Assembly (NCBI RefSeq): GCF_022867865.1
Contig: NZ_JALIEC010000003.1
Span: 124,001-188,000, forward strand
Source: Phaeobacter sp. J2-8
Lineage (GTDB): Bacteria > Pseudomonadota > Alphaproteobacteria > Rhodobacterales > Rhodobacteraceae
Reading direction: 5' to 3'
Length of the DNA stretch: 64,000 nt
Shown: in pieces, positions 37,779 through 47,368 of the stretch
How the letters are laid out: the number at the start of each line of letters is the position of its first letter
Position numbering within the stretch: the stretch's first letter is position 1
The notes under the pieces: generated by a model
What the model was told of the DNA's origin: nothing
What the model saw: only the letters and a program-made list of their open reading frames with translations
Databases searched by the model: none
Program-made: the position numbers and the translations under genes

Positions 37779-39293
37779 TCACGGGTCTGTTGCTGCCATG
37801 AGCCGATAGCTGAGCGCTTCGGCCACATGGGGCCGATGGATGGTTTCTGACCCTTCAAGATCGGCAATCGTGCGTGCCACCCGCAGCACCCGGTGATAGC
37901 CGCGGGCCGATAGGCCGAAGCGGTCGGCGGCCTTCAGCAGAAGGTCGCGGCCTTCGGCGTCCGGGGTGGCAAAAGCCGCGAGCGCCTTGCCCTGAAGGTC
38001 GGCATTGACCGCTGTGTCCGCCAATGCTTCATAACGCGCCGTTTGCAAGGCCCGGCTTGCGGCGACCCGCGCGGCAATTGCGGCAGAGCCGTCGCCGGTT
38101 TCGGGCAGGTCGAGATCGGTGAACGACACGGGCGGCACGTCAACGCGCAGGTCAAACCGGTCCATCAACGGCCCTGAGATGCGGCCCATGTAGTCTTCGC
38201 CACAGACCGGCGCGCGGGTGCAGGCCCGCGCCGGATCTGGCAGATAGCCGCATTTACAGGGGTTTGCCGCAGCGATCAGCATGAAGCGGCAAGGATATTT
38301 CACATGGGCATTGGCGCGGGCGACCATGACCTCTCCGGTTTCGATGGGTTGGCGCAGGGTTTCCAGCACCGCACGGGGGAATTCCGGAAATTCATCCAGG
38401 AACAACACGCCGTTATGGGCCAGGCTGACCTCGCCGGGTTTGGCGCTGCGTCCGCCGCCAATGATTGCCGCCATAGAGGCCGTGTGATGCGGTTCGCGGA
38501 ACGGCCGCACGCGTGAAATCCCGCCCTGATCCAGAAGTCCGGCCAGCGAATGGATCATCGAGGTTTCCAGGGCCTCTTGCGCCGACAGCTCTGGCAGGAT
38601 GGTTGGCAACCGCGCGGCCAGCATGGATTTACCCGATCCCGGTGTGCCCACCATCAAAAGATGATGCCGCCCGGTTGCGGCGATTTCCAGCGCACGTTTG
38701 GCGCGTTCCTGACCCCGCACATCGCGGAAGTTACGGTCACTCGTGGCGGGGGGCACTTCGCCGGGTGCGGCCGGGGACAACGGGGATTGGCCGGTGAAAT
38801 GGCGCACCACATCAGCCAGATTCGCCGCGCCGATCACCTGCGTTGCGCCGACCCAGGCCGCTTCGGGGCCGGATGCGCGCGGACAGAGCAGGGCGCGATC
38901 CTCTTCTGCGGCGGCCATGGCGGCAGGCAGGGCGCCGATCACCGGCACCAACCCGCCATCCAGCGACAATTCGCCAAGCGCAACAATGCCGGCGACCGCG
39001 TCTTCGGGGATGATGCCCAATGCGGCCAACAGGCCAAGCGCGATGGGCAGGTCGAAATGTGACCCCTCTTTGGGCAGGTCAGCCGGGGAAAGGTTGACGG
39101 TGATGCGTTTCGACGGCAACGCGATCGACATTGAATTCAACGCCGTGCGCACCCGGTCGCGGGCTTCGGACACCGCTTTGTCCGGCAGGCCGACGATGGA
39201 AAACGCGGGCATGCCGGGCGTGACGGCGCATTGCACTTCTACCGTGCGCGCGGTCACGCCTTCAAAGGCGACGGTATAGGCGCGGGCGACCAT
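37779..39293 (-). CDS. YifB/ComM-type magnesium chelatase-like AAA ATPase
   Basis: 504 residues from ATG 39293 (GGGG upstream). The N-terminal Lon-like domain starts VARAYTVAFEGVTARTVEVQ; Walker A is VGTPGSGKSMLAARLP; Walker B GVLFLDEFPEFPRAVLETLR; the zinc-like cluster is ANPCKCGYLPDPARACTRAP. In competent bacteria ComM is a branch-migration helicase in transformation. The role here is inferred only from family. It is convergent with gshB. Confidence 0.95.
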   Translation of the reverse strand: MVARAYTVAFEGVTARTVEVQCAVTPGMPAFSIVGLPDKAVSEARDRVRTALNSMSIALPSKRITVNLSPADLPKEGSHFDLPIALGLLAALGIIPEDAVAGIVALGELSLDGGLVPVIGALPAAMAAAEEDRALLCPRASGPEAAWVGATQVIGAANLADVVRHFTGQSPLSPAAPGEVPPATSDRNFRDVRGQERAKRALEIAATGRHHLLMVGTPGSGKSMLAARLPTILPELSAQEALETSMIHSLAGLLDQGGISRVRPFREPHHTASMAAIIGGGRSAKPGEVSLAHNGVLFLDEFPEFPRAVLETLRQPIETGEVMVARANAHVKYPCRFMLIAAANPCKCGYLPDPARACTRAPVCGEDYMGRISGPLMDRFDLRVDVPPVSFTDLDLPETGDGSAAIAARVAASRALQTARYEALADTAVNADLQGKALAAFATPDAEGRDLLLKAADRFGLSARGYHRVLRVARTIADLEGSETIHRPHVAEALSYRLMAATDP

Positions 39294-39411
39294 ATTGCCC
39301 CTTCCCCTGATGTGATTAACCAACTTTGGGGAAGGAGGCGTTGAGGAAAGGTTAACGCGGTAACAGAAAGTTAACCGAGGTTGATGTCATTCGGCCCGGC
39401 AATGACGCTTT

Positions 39412-40281
39412 CTATCCGGCGGCATCGACCATCTTGATGAAGTCTGGCCAGGCCGTTGGGTCGACCATGGACTTGTCGCGGCAGAAAGGGTTGCAAAACC
39501 CCCAGATACTACCCCGAAATTCCAGAAAATCGGTGACCGCATCGCCGGAATACGGGCAGGTTGCATTGACTGACGGGCCATGTGCGACCGCTGCGGCGGG
39601 CTCTGGCGTGGGGCCGGGCCATGATTTTGTCGGGTAGGGCATCGCATACCGTTGCAGGGTTTCCCCCCGTACCAGCCCCATGGCGCGAAACCGGCGAAAG
39701 GCCGGATCGGCCAGATGACGCGCGACATAAGCGGCAGCCTTGTCACCAACCGGCAGGCCATATCCCGCAATTCGCGCCGCGACCGGGGCATAAAAAGCAT
39801 CTGCGACCGAATATTCACCACAAAGCCAAGGTCCGCCGGATTGTGTCAGCGCATAGTCCCAGACCTTTTCAAGGCGGGCCAAGTCCGCCGCCAATGCGTC
39901 TGGCACTGGCACATCGTCATAGGCCAGCCGCATGTTCATCGGGCACAAGCTGCGCAAACTGCCAAATCCGGAATGCATTTCGGCGGCCAGTGACCGGGCG
40001 GTTGCGCGCCGCGTTGGATCCTTGGGCCAGAACCCACGATCCGGGTGACGCGCGGCCAGTTCTTCGGCCATGGCCAGTGAATCCCAGACCAATCCGCCAC
40101 CCGACAATTCGGCGCTGGGCACAGTGCGCGCTGGTGCAAGGTTCAACTGCTCTTCCACAGAGCTCTGTGCAAAATTGACAAGATTGATCCGGCACGCAAG
40201 GCCAAACCGGCGGTACAGCAACCATCCCCTGAGGGACCAACTGGAATAGGCGTAATCGCCAATGTGCAAAATATCGCTCAT
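39412..40281 (-). CDS. Glutathione S-transferase family protein with extended C-terminus
   Basis: 289 residues. The thioredoxin-like part is ILHIGDYAYSSWSLRGWLLY (catalytic Ser region SSWS) with RTVPSAELSGGGLVWDSLAM. A helical domain ends PAFRRFRAMGLVRGETLQRY. Beyond the usual 220 residues a tail with NATCPYSGDAVTDFLEFRGS and GFCNPFCRDKSMVDPTAWPD adds three Cys and resembles a DUF3429/YHS-like cap often seen after maleylacetoacetate isomerase-type GSTs. The substrate is unknown. Divergent from the rpoH-like gene. Confidence 0.8.
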   Translation of the reverse strand: MSDILHIGDYAYSSWSLRGWLLYRRFGLACRINLVNFAQSSVEEQLNLAPARTVPSAELSGGGLVWDSLAMAEELAARHPDRGFWPKDPTRRATARSLAAEMHSGFGSLRSLCPMNMRLAYDDVPVPDALAADLARLEKVWDYALTQSGGPWLCGEYSVADAFYAPVAARIAGYGLPVGDKAAAYVARHLADPAFRRFRAMGLVRGETLQRYAMPYPTKSWPGPTPEPAAAVAHGPSVNATCPYSGDAVTDFLEFRGSIWGFCNPFCRDKSMVDPTAWPDFIKMVDAAG

Positions 40282-40469
40282 GAAAACATCCTAGTATCAG
40301 GGGGTTCACAGGTCCAATTGCAATTGTTGCGGCGCGTCATCACGGAACGTGAAGGATTGTGATCGCTTGTGCGCATATTTTTTCGCGCGATCCGGGTAAG
40401 ATTTAGATCCAAGCACGATCACCCGACGTATCACTATCACTGCAACAGACAAAATTGGAGATTATTCAA

Positions 40470-41348
40470 ATGGCCCAAAATGCTACGCACGACAGAGCCC
40501 TGTCCCGCGCGGCAATGAAAGCCGAATTGCTGGATGCTGAGACAGAGAGAAAGCTTGCTTATGCTTGGCGGGACGAACGCGACGAAGCGTCGCTTCACCG
40601 TCTGATTACCGCTTATATGCGGTTGGCCATTTCGATGGCCGCAAAGTACCGGCGCTATGGGGCGCCGATGAATGACCTGATCCAGGAGGCTGGGGTGGGT
40701 TTGATGAAAGCCGCAGACAAATTCGACCCGGACAGGGGCGTGCGGTTTTCGACCTATGCGGTGTGGTGGATCAAGGCGTCGATCCAGGATTACGTCATGC
40801 GCAATTGGTCGATGGTGCGGACGGGGTCGACCTCGTCGCAGAAATCACTGTTTTTCAACCTGCGTCGCGTGCAGTCCCAGATCGAGCGCGAAGCCGCATC
40901 GCAGGGTGAAACGCTGGATCCGCATCAGATCCAGCACAAGATCGCGGCAGAGGTCGGCGTGCCCTTGGCGGATGTCGTGATGATGTCCGGGCGTTTGTCC
41001 GGCTCTGACTTTTCGTTGAATGCGACACAATCCGCCGAAGACGAAGGCCGGGAATGGATTGACACTATCGAGGATGATGCGCCTCAGGCCGCTGAAATGG
41101 TGGAAAATGACCATGACACCGCGCAGTTGCGGGCATGGTTGGTCGAGGCGATGCATGACCTGAGCGATCGTGAGCAATTCATCGTGCGCGAACGGAAACT
41201 GCGCGACGCGCCAAGGACATTGGAAAGCCTGGGGTCCGAACTGGGCCTGTCCAAGGAACGTATCCGTCAGGTCGAGGCGGCAGCCTTTCAAAAGATGCGC
41301 AAATCGTTGGAAGGGCAGAGCGGAGAAGTACACGCCTTTCTGGCGTGA
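40470..41348 (+). CDS. RpoH-family alternative sigma factor (RpoH-II-like)
   Basis: 292 residues from ATG 40470 (GGAG 9 bases upstream). Region 2 reads AYMRLAISMAAKYRRYGAPM, DLIQEAGVGLMKAADKFDPD and GVRFSTYAVWWIKASIQDYV. The RpoH box-like QKSLFFNLRR is present. Region 4 is DAPRTLESLGSELGLSKERI and RQVEAAAFQKMRK. Length and the SLFFNLRR segment place it with sigma-32. Rhodobacterales have two: RpoHI for heat shock and RpoHII for singlet-oxygen response. The divergent upstream GST gene and lack of other cues do not decide which this is, though the sequence looks RpoHII-like. Confidence 0.85.
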   Translation: MAQNATHDRALSRAAMKAELLDAETERKLAYAWRDERDEASLHRLITAYMRLAISMAAKYRRYGAPMNDLIQEAGVGLMKAADKFDPDRGVRFSTYAVWWIKASIQDYVMRNWSMVRTGSTSSQKSLFFNLRRVQSQIEREAASQGETLDPHQIQHKIAAEVGVPLADVVMMSGRLSGSDFSLNATQSAEDEGREWIDTIEDDAPQAAEMVENDHDTAQLRAWLVEAMHDLSDREQFIVRERKLRDAPRTLESLGSELGLSKERIRQVEAAAFQKMRKSLEGQSGEVHAFLA

Positions 41349-41379
41349 TTTAACAAGTTTCAGGGTTTCCGCCCTGCGT

Positions 41380-41408
41380 CCCGGCCCCTTTTGGGGTCGG
41401 GATTTTCT
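41380..41408 (+). terminator. Rho-independent terminator of the rpoH-like gene
   Basis: CCCGGCCCC-TTTT-GGGGTCGGG forms a 9-bp stem with one G-T/A mismatch position, followed by ATTTTC. It lies 31 bp after the stop. Confidence 0.85.
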
Positions 41409-41525
41409 TTGGCAAATGCGGGGCAAGCGCCGCTCTTCCGCCCTTGCAGGCGTCATCGCATTGGACATAGGGTCAGGCGCGTTACAGATGTATCAATGGC
41501 GCGGTACTGGCGGAGGCTGAAAGAA

Positions 41526-42719
41526 ATGATGTCGGGCAAGCGGGTTCTTTTGATCATTGGTGGTGGCATTGCGGCCTATAAATGTCTGGATCTGATCCGG
41601 CGTTTGCGTGAACGCGGGGTGTCGGTAAGCCCGGTGATGACCCGCGCCGCCGAGGAATTCGTGACACCGCTCAGCGTGTCGGCCCTGGCGGGGGAGGCGG
41701 TCCATCGCGACCTGTTTGACCTGACCAAAGAAGCCGAAATGGGCCATATTCAATTGTCGCGCGTTGCCGATCTGGTGTTGGTGGCGCCAGGCGACCGCAG
41801 ATTTGATGGCGAAAATGGCGTCTGGTCTGGCCAGCGATCTGGCGACGACGCTGTTGATGGCGACGGATACGCCGGTGATGATTGTTCCTGCGATGAACGT
41901 GCGGATGTGGCAACATCCGGCGACCCAGCGCAATCTGAATGTTCTGCGCGGCGATGGCGTGACAGTGGTGGGGCCGGAGTCCGGTGATATGGCCTGTGGC
42001 GAATATGGGCCCGGGCGGCTTTCGGAGGTGCCGGATATCCTTGGCGCGGTTGAGCGGCATTTTGCAGCGGGGCCACTGGCGGGTAAACGGGTTTTGGTGA
42101 CCTCTGGCCCAACGCATGAGCCGATTGACCCGGTGCGGTATATCGCCAACCGGTCGTCAGGCGCGCAAGGCACGGCGATTGCGTGCGCTTTGCGGGACTT
42201 GGGCGCAGAGGTGGTTTTTGTCACCGGCAGGCGGATGTAGCCGCACCCGAGGGTGTGGAATTGCATCGCGTCGAAACGGCGCAAGAGATGTTGACCGCAG
42301 TTCAGGCGGTCTTGCCCGTGGATGCCGCGATCTTTGCCGCGGCTGTGGCGGATTGGCGTATGGCGCAGCATGCAACATCCAAGATCAAGAAGCAGGCCGG
42401 CAAACTGCCGACGCTGGAGTTCACCGAGAACCCGGATATTCTGGCCCATGTGGCGCAGATGGATGCCGGGCGACCCAAGCTGGTCGTTGGCTTTGCCGCC
42501 GAGACCGATGATGTGGTGGCCAATGCAACGGCGAAAAGGCTGCGCAAGGGGTGCGACTGGATTGTGGCCAATGATGTCCGCCCTGAGACCGGCATCATGG
42601 GCGGCAGTGACAATGCAGTGGTTTTGATCACCGGCGATGGATCCGAGGATTGGCCGCGTATGGGCAAGGATCAGGTGGCGCAGAGATTGGCGTTGCGGCT
42701 GGCTGATGCGCTTGGTTGA
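41526..42719 (+). CDS. coaBC: Phosphopantothenoylcysteine decarboxylase/phosphopantothenate-cysteine ligase, two frameshifts
   Basis: Bifunctional coenzyme A biosynthesis enzyme. Three frames combine: [20 protein letters not shown] and [20 protein letters not shown] (CoaC, His of the H-I-x-L motif), then [20 protein letters not shown] with [18 protein letters not shown] and [20 protein letters not shown], then [20 protein letters not shown] and [20 protein letters not shown] (CoaB). An extra base at about 41789 (GCC-A-GGCG) shifts the frame and a missing base at 42228/42229 (GGC-AGGCG) restores it. The corrected protein is 397 residues, normal length. GGAGG precedes ATG 41526; the stop overlaps the dut start. 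Confidence 0.88.
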
Positions 42720-43219
42720 TGGGTTCGGATTTGCGTATTTATAAAAGAGAAGAAGGGCAGGATTTGGTTGAGCTGAACGTCACATGGGATGAAGGCGCAG
42801 ACAGGGCGCTGGGCCTGCCGCGATATGAGACGGCCGGTGCGGCGGGCGCGGATCTTCGGGCGAATTTTCAGGATCGCGCCACGGTCGTGTTGGCCCCAAA
42901 TGCCCGTGTGTTGGTGCCGACCGGTCTGCGGTTGGCCGTCCCGCAGGGTTATGAGGTGCAGATCCGGCCAAGATCCGGTCTGGCCCTGAAACACGGCATC
43001 ACCCTGCCCAACAGCCCCGGCACGATCGACAGCGATTATCGCGGGCCGCTGGGGGTTATTGTGTTGAATGCCGGCACAGATGCGTTCGAGATCACCCATG
43101 GCATGCGGATCGCCCAGATGGTGCTTGCCCCGGTGGTGCAGGCGCAATTCGCCTTGGTCGAGGTTCTGGATGACACCGCGCGCGGCACCGGCGGTTTCGG
43201 GTCGACCGGGCGCGATTGA
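42719..43219 (+). CDS. dut: dUTP diphosphatase
   Basis: 166 residues from ATG 42719, which overlaps the coaBC stop (TGATG). It hydrolyses dUTP to dUMP, protecting DNA from uracil. Motifs are [15 protein letters not shown] (1), [18 protein letters not shown] (2), [20 protein letters not shown] (3), [10 protein letters not shown] (4) and [10 protein letters not shown] (5). The coaBC-dut coupling is common among proteobacteria. Confidence 0.97.
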   Translation: MGSDLRIYKREEGQDLVELNVTWDEGADRALGLPRYETAGAAGADLRANFQDRATVVLAPNARVLVPTGLRLAVPQGYEVQIRPRSGLALKHGITLPNSPGTIDSDYRGPLGVIVLNAGTDAFEITHGMRIAQMVLAPVVQAQFALVEVLDDTARGTGGFGSTGRD

Positions 43220-44270
43220 TGTTGCTGGTTCTGGTCATTGCTGCGGCGATCTGGGGGCTGGGGTGGGCCATTGGCCTGCCTGCATCCGCGCGTTGGCCGT
43301 TGATCGGGCTGTTGTTTGTCGCCGTTTTGGGCATTCAGTTTCTGTTTCCCGATGGTCACGCGCTTCGCGACGCGACGGGGGGGATCCGGCGCTTTGGCTG
43401 TTGCTGGCGGGGTTTGCGGTGCTGGTCATGGCCTACCGGCAGGTGCTTCTGCATCTCAAGACCCGTGCGATGGCGCGCGATGCGGACCCGGTAAAACCGA
43501 CCCGCGACCGCATGGGCGAGACCGAGCTGGAGCGTTACGCCCGCCACATCGTCCTGCGGGAATTGGGTGGCCCGGGCCAGCAGCGGCTGCGCAAAGCGCG
43601 GGTGTTGGTGGTGGGGGCCGGTGGGTTGGGCGCGCCCGCGTTACAGTATCTGGCGGCGGCCGGTGTGGGCACCATTGGCGTGATTGACGATGACGTGGTC
43701 GAAAACGCCAATCTGCAACGGCAGGTGATTCACCGCGATGCCGACATTGGCAAACCCAAAGTGTTCTCGGCTGAGGCGGCGATGCTGGCGCAGAACCCCT
43801 TTGTGACTGTGCGGCCCTATCATCGGCGGCTTGAGGCCGGGATGGCGGCGGAATTATGCGTCGATTATGATCTCGTGCTGGATGGGACTGATAATTTTGA
43901 CACGCGGTATTTGGTCAATCGCGCGGCGGTCGCGGCCGGTATTCCGCTGATTTCCGGTGCCTTGTCACAATGGGAAGGCCAGCTTTCGGTTTTTGATCCT
44001 GCACGTGGAACCCCCTGTTACCAATGCATTTTCCCAGAGGCGCCAGCCCCCGGTCTTGCCCCGTCCTGTGCCGAGGCGGGGGTGCTTGGCCCGCTGCCCG
44101 GCGTTGTCGGCGCAATGATGGCGGTCGAAGCGATCAAGGTGCTGGCCGATGCGGGAGCGCCGCTGCGCAGTGAAATGCTGATTTACGATGCCCTATGGTC
44201 CGAGACCCGCAAAATCGCGCTGAAGGCGCGCGATGATTGCCCGGTCTGCGGCGAGAACAAGGAAGACTGA
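43219..44270 (+). CDS. moeB: MoeB/ThiF/HesA family adenylyltransferase with N-terminal membrane segment, frameshifted
   Basis: The N-terminal part (LVLVIAAAIWGLGWAIGLPA, then LIGLLFVAVLGIQFLF) is two hydrophobic helices. After the G-run 43377-43383 (seven G; eight needed) the frame changes. GDPALWLLLAGFAVLVMAYR gives another helix, then the E1-like domain RYARHIVLRELGGPGQQRLR, VVGAGGLGAPALQYLAAAGV, LDGTDNFDTRYLVNRAAVAA and CYQCIFPEAPAPG with a CxxC (DDCPVCGE). Corrected length is about 350. MoeB adenylates MoaD for molybdopterin; related proteins serve ThiS, so the exact partner is not proven. The dut stop overlaps its ATG. Confidence 0.8.
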
Positions 44271-44271
44271 C

Positions 44272-46284
44272 ATGACAAATCCACTGCTTTCGGATTGGAC
44301 CGGCGCCTATGGCTTGCCGCCTTTTGCCACGATTTCAGACGCCGATTTTGCCCCCGCGATGGGGGTGGCCCTGGCCGAAGATCTGGCCGAAGTTGCGGCG
44401 GTGGCCGACAATCCAGAGCCGCCGACATTTGCCAATACCATCGAGGGTCTGTTGCGCTGCGGCGCTGCGCTGGATCGGGTCACGGGGGTGTTTTTCAACC
44501 TGGCCGGTGCGGACAGCACCCCGGACCGCGAAGCGCTGATGCGGGAATTTTCGCCAAAACTTGCAGCGCATTCCTCGGCGATCTTTGGCAATCGGGCGCT
44601 GTTTGATCGGATCAGCCGCGTGTGGGCGGCCCGCGACGACCTGGACCTGAGCGCTGAACAGGCACGTGTTTTGATGCTGGTGCATCGCAATTTCATCCGC
44701 GCTGGTGCGGCGCTGGAAGGGGATGATGCCACGCGCATGAAGGCCATCAAGGAGCGGTTGGCGACGCTTGGCACGGAATTCACCCAAAACCTTTTGGCGG
44801 ATGAACGGGACTGGTTCCTGCCTCTGGCAGAGGATGACCTCGATGGTCTGCCGGATTTTGCCATTGCTGCGGCGCGGGCTGCGGGCGAAGAACGCGGGGC
44901 GGATGGTCCGGTGCTGACGGTGTCACGGTCCATCATCGTGCCGTTTCTGCAATTCTCTACCCGCCGCGACCTGCGCGAAGTGGCCTACAAGGCCTGGGTG
45001 GCGAGGGGGGCGAATGGCGGTGCGACCGACAACCGCGCAATCGCCGGGGAAATCCTGGCCCTGCGGGAGGAACGTGCCAAGCTTCTGGGATACGCCGATT
45101 TCGCCAGCTACAAGCTGGAAACCGAAATGGCGGGATCACCGGACAAGGTGCGCGAATTGCTGATGGCGGTCTGGGCTCCGGCCAAGGCCCGTGCTGAATC
45201 CGATGGCCAGATCCTTGCCGACATGATGCGCGACGATGGCATCAATGGCGCGTTGCAACCCTGGGATTGGCGCTATTACGCAGAGAAACGCCGCAAGATC
45301 GAACATGATCTGGATGAGGCCGCGCTCAAACCCTATCTTTCGCTGGATCAGATGATTGCAGCGGCGTTCGATTGTGCCGACCGTTTGTTCGGGCTGGAAT
45401 TTGCGGCGCTGGATCTGCCGCTTTATCACGCCGACGCGCGCGCATGGGATGTGACCCGCAACGGCAAACATGTTGCGGTTTTCATCGGCGATTATTTCGC
45501 GCGCAGTTCAAAACGGTCTGGCGCGTGGTGTTCGGCCATGCGGTCGCAGCGCAAATTTCCGACCGACCAACGGCCCATCGTCGTGAACGTCTGCAACTTT
45601 GCCAAGGGCGATCCGGCGCTGCTGTCCTATGATGACGCCCGCACGCTGTTCCACGAATTCGGCCATGCGCTGCATCAGATGCTTTCCGATGTGACATATG
45701 AGATGATTTCCGGCACCAGCGTGGCGCGCGATTTCGTCGAATTGCCCAGCCAGTTGTATGAACATTGGCTTGAGGTGCCCGAGGTGCTGCGCGCCTTTGC
45801 CACCCATGTCGACAGTGGCAAAGCGATGCCGCAGGACATGCTGGACAAGGTCCTGGAGGCTGCGAATTTTGATCAGGGGTTCCAGACCGTCGAATATGTC
45901 GCCTCCGCCCTGGTGGATCTGGCCTTTCACGAAGGTGCGGCCGCCAGCGACCCGATGGCGAAACAGGCAGAGGTGCTGGCGGATCTGGGGATGCCGGATG
46001 CCATCGGCATGCGCCATGCCACGCCGCATTTTGCGCATGTCTTTGCCGGGGACGGCTATTCCAGCGGCTATTACAGCTACATGTGGTCCGAAGTCATGGA
46101 CGCCGATGCATTCGCGGCATTCGAAGAAGCGGGCGGTGCGTTTGATACGGAAATGGCGCAGAAACTGGAAAAACACATCCTGTCTGCCGGGGGCTCCGAC
46201 GACGCTGAAACGCTCTATCTCGCGTTTCGCGGCAAGATGCCGGGTGTCGAGGCGCTGCTCAAGGGGCGCGGGCTCGTCGGTTGA
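44272..46284 (+). CDS. M3-family oligopeptidase
   Basis: 670 residues from ATG 44272 (AAGGA upstream), full length for the thimet/oligopeptidase A/dipeptidyl carboxypeptidase group. The zinc site HEFGHALHQMLSD (HExxH) near residue 460 with the downstream Glu in ARDFVELPSQLYEHWL is intact. It degrades short peptides in the cytoplasm; the similarity pattern (NPLLSDWTGAYGLPPF, then RDLREVAYKAW) fits Dcp or PrlC-type enzymes and I do not choose between them. One base separates it from moeB. Confidence 0.95.
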   Translation: MTNPLLSDWTGAYGLPPFATISDADFAPAMGVALAEDLAEVAAVADNPEPPTFANTIEGLLRCGAALDRVTGVFFNLAGADSTPDREALMREFSPKLAAHSSAIFGNRALFDRISRVWAARDDLDLSAEQARVLMLVHRNFIRAGAALEGDDATRMKAIKERLATLGTEFTQNLLADERDWFLPLAEDDLDGLPDFAIAAARAAGEERGADGPVLTVSRSIIVPFLQFSTRRDLREVAYKAWVARGANGGATDNRAIAGEILALREERAKLLGYADFASYKLETEMAGSPDKVRELLMAVWAPAKARAESDGQILADMMRDDGINGALQPWDWRYYAEKRRKIEHDLDEAALKPYLSLDQMIAAAFDCADRLFGLEFAALDLPLYHADARAWDVTRNGKHVAVFIGDYFARSSKRSGAWCSAMRSQRKFPTDQRPIVVNVCNFAKGDPALLSYDDARTLFHEFGHALHQMLSDVTYEMISGTSVARDFVELPSQLYEHWLEVPEVLRAFATHVDSGKAMPQDMLDKVLEAANFDQGFQTVEYVASALVDLAFHEGAAASDPMAKQAEVLADLGMPDAIGMRHATPHFAHVFAGDGYSSGYYSYMWSEVMDADAFAAFEEAGGAFDTEMAQKLEKHILSAGGSDDAETLYLAFRGKMPGVEALLKGRGLVG

Positions 46285-46307
46285 GGTCGCGCTGGCTTCT
46301 TCTGTTC

Positions 46308-46364
46308 AAAAATATCCCGGGGGGCCGCCTTGGCGGCGGGGGCAGCGCCCCCTCCCTCCCGGGC
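46308..46364. repeat. G+C-rich intergenic palindromes related to the block at 31181-31290
   Basis: AAAATATCCCGGGGGG (46311-46326) is the inverse of the CCCCCCGGGATATTT end of the 31-kb block. GCCGCC-TTGGC-GGC and GGGGGC-AGC-GCCCCC stem-loops follow, ending in CCCTCCC. It sits between convergent M3 peptidase and TraB/GumN genes, the same context as the other block. Confidence 0.6.
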
Positions 46365-46366
46365 GA

Positions 46367-47347
46367 TCAAAACGCCTGACGTTCCAGGGTGTAACCGCGG
46401 CTCTGCAACTGGTTCAGAATTCCGCTCTCTCCCATCAGATGCGCCGCGCCGACGGCGACCACAAGGCGGTCTTCGGGCGCATCTTCGATCACGTCGATCC
46501 AGGCCAGATTGCGGCGGATCAATAGCTTTTCTTCCATCTCGGTCAGCATCTGTTCGACTTCGGCCTCTGGCAGGTCAAGATGTGCCAGGGTCAAGATGCG
46601 CGACAATTGCCAACTGTCGGAATGGGCCTGATCGAAATAGCTGTTCAACGTCGTGACCAATAGATCGGCGCCGGTTTCCTCGGGGAAAATACCCAATTGC
46701 AGCATGCGCAATTGTTCGTCCAACGGGTCCTCGTTGAACATCTTGAACACCGTATCAAAGGGTTCCAGCGATTGACGCGCCAGATCGGCGTTTTGCGCCA
46801 TGGTTTCTATTCTGGCGTCCAACCCTTCGCCTGTGCCCATCACCTCCATGGCACAGCCGGGCAGGGCCAACACCAACGACAGATACCAGGGTTGGAATTT
46901 GGCCGCCATAAACGCCGGGATGCCACGGCTGCGGGCCGCTTCGGCCAGCTTTTGCCAGTCCTCCTCTTCCATCAGTTCTGGCAGGGTGGTGTCTTGCAGT
47001 AAGAGGAACGAACTGTCTGAGGTCAGATTTTGTTCCAGCAATTTGCGGTCTTCGGCGGTCGCCTCGACCAGCAATCGGTCTGCGGCCGTGATCAAGGGGG
47101 CAAGTTTGGCGCTCACCGGGTCGAGACGCGGATCGGGGATATGGACCGTGCCAATCACATGGATCACCCGTTCGCCGCGCGTCGCCCGCCAATGGTTGCC
47201 ATTGGCAAAGGGGGTTTCGGCCTCTGCGGCGGCCAGTGCCGCGATCTGATCAGGCTCAAGCTGGGTGCGCAGGTCGGAACCGACACATCCCGCCGCCAGG
47301 GTCATTTGCGGCAAAAGAGATAAGGCAATCACAATAAGCAGGCGCAA
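46367..47347 (-). CDS. TraB/GumN-family (PrgY-type) protein
   Basis: 326 residues. Signal peptide LLIVIALSLLPQMTLAA; family blocks RVIHVIGTVHIPDPRLDPVS (the GTxH metal-like motif), PAFMAAKFQPWYLSLVLALP and RNLAWIDVIEDAPEDRLVVA with VGAAHLMGESGILNQL. Members are putative metal-dependent proteases or regulators; the true role is unknown. It is probably exported; the LAAGC at the cleavage site is only a poor lipobox. The 21-bp gap to the next minus-strand gene (selO) suggests an operon. Confidence 0.85.
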   Translation of the reverse strand: MRLLIVIALSLLPQMTLAAGCVGSDLRTQLEPDQIAALAAAEAETPFANGNHWRATRGERVIHVIGTVHIPDPRLDPVSAKLAPLITAADRLLVEATAEDRKLLEQNLTSDSSFLLLQDTTLPELMEEEDWQKLAEAARSRGIPAFMAAKFQPWYLSLVLALPGCAMEVMGTGEGLDARIETMAQNADLARQSLEPFDTVFKMFNEDPLDEQLRMLQLGIFPEETGADLLVTTLNSYFDQAHSDSWQLSRILTLAHLDLPEAEVEQMLTEMEEKLLIRRNLAWIDVIEDAPEDRLVVAVGAAHLMGESGILNQLQSRGYTLERQAF

Positions 47348-47368
47348 AACGAAATCTCCAAATCCAAA

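Noticed and set aside
46367-47347. TraB/GumN gene as a lipoprotein
   Set aside because: The Cys after LAAG lacks the usual Leu at -3 of the lipobox; an ordinary Sec signal is equally good.
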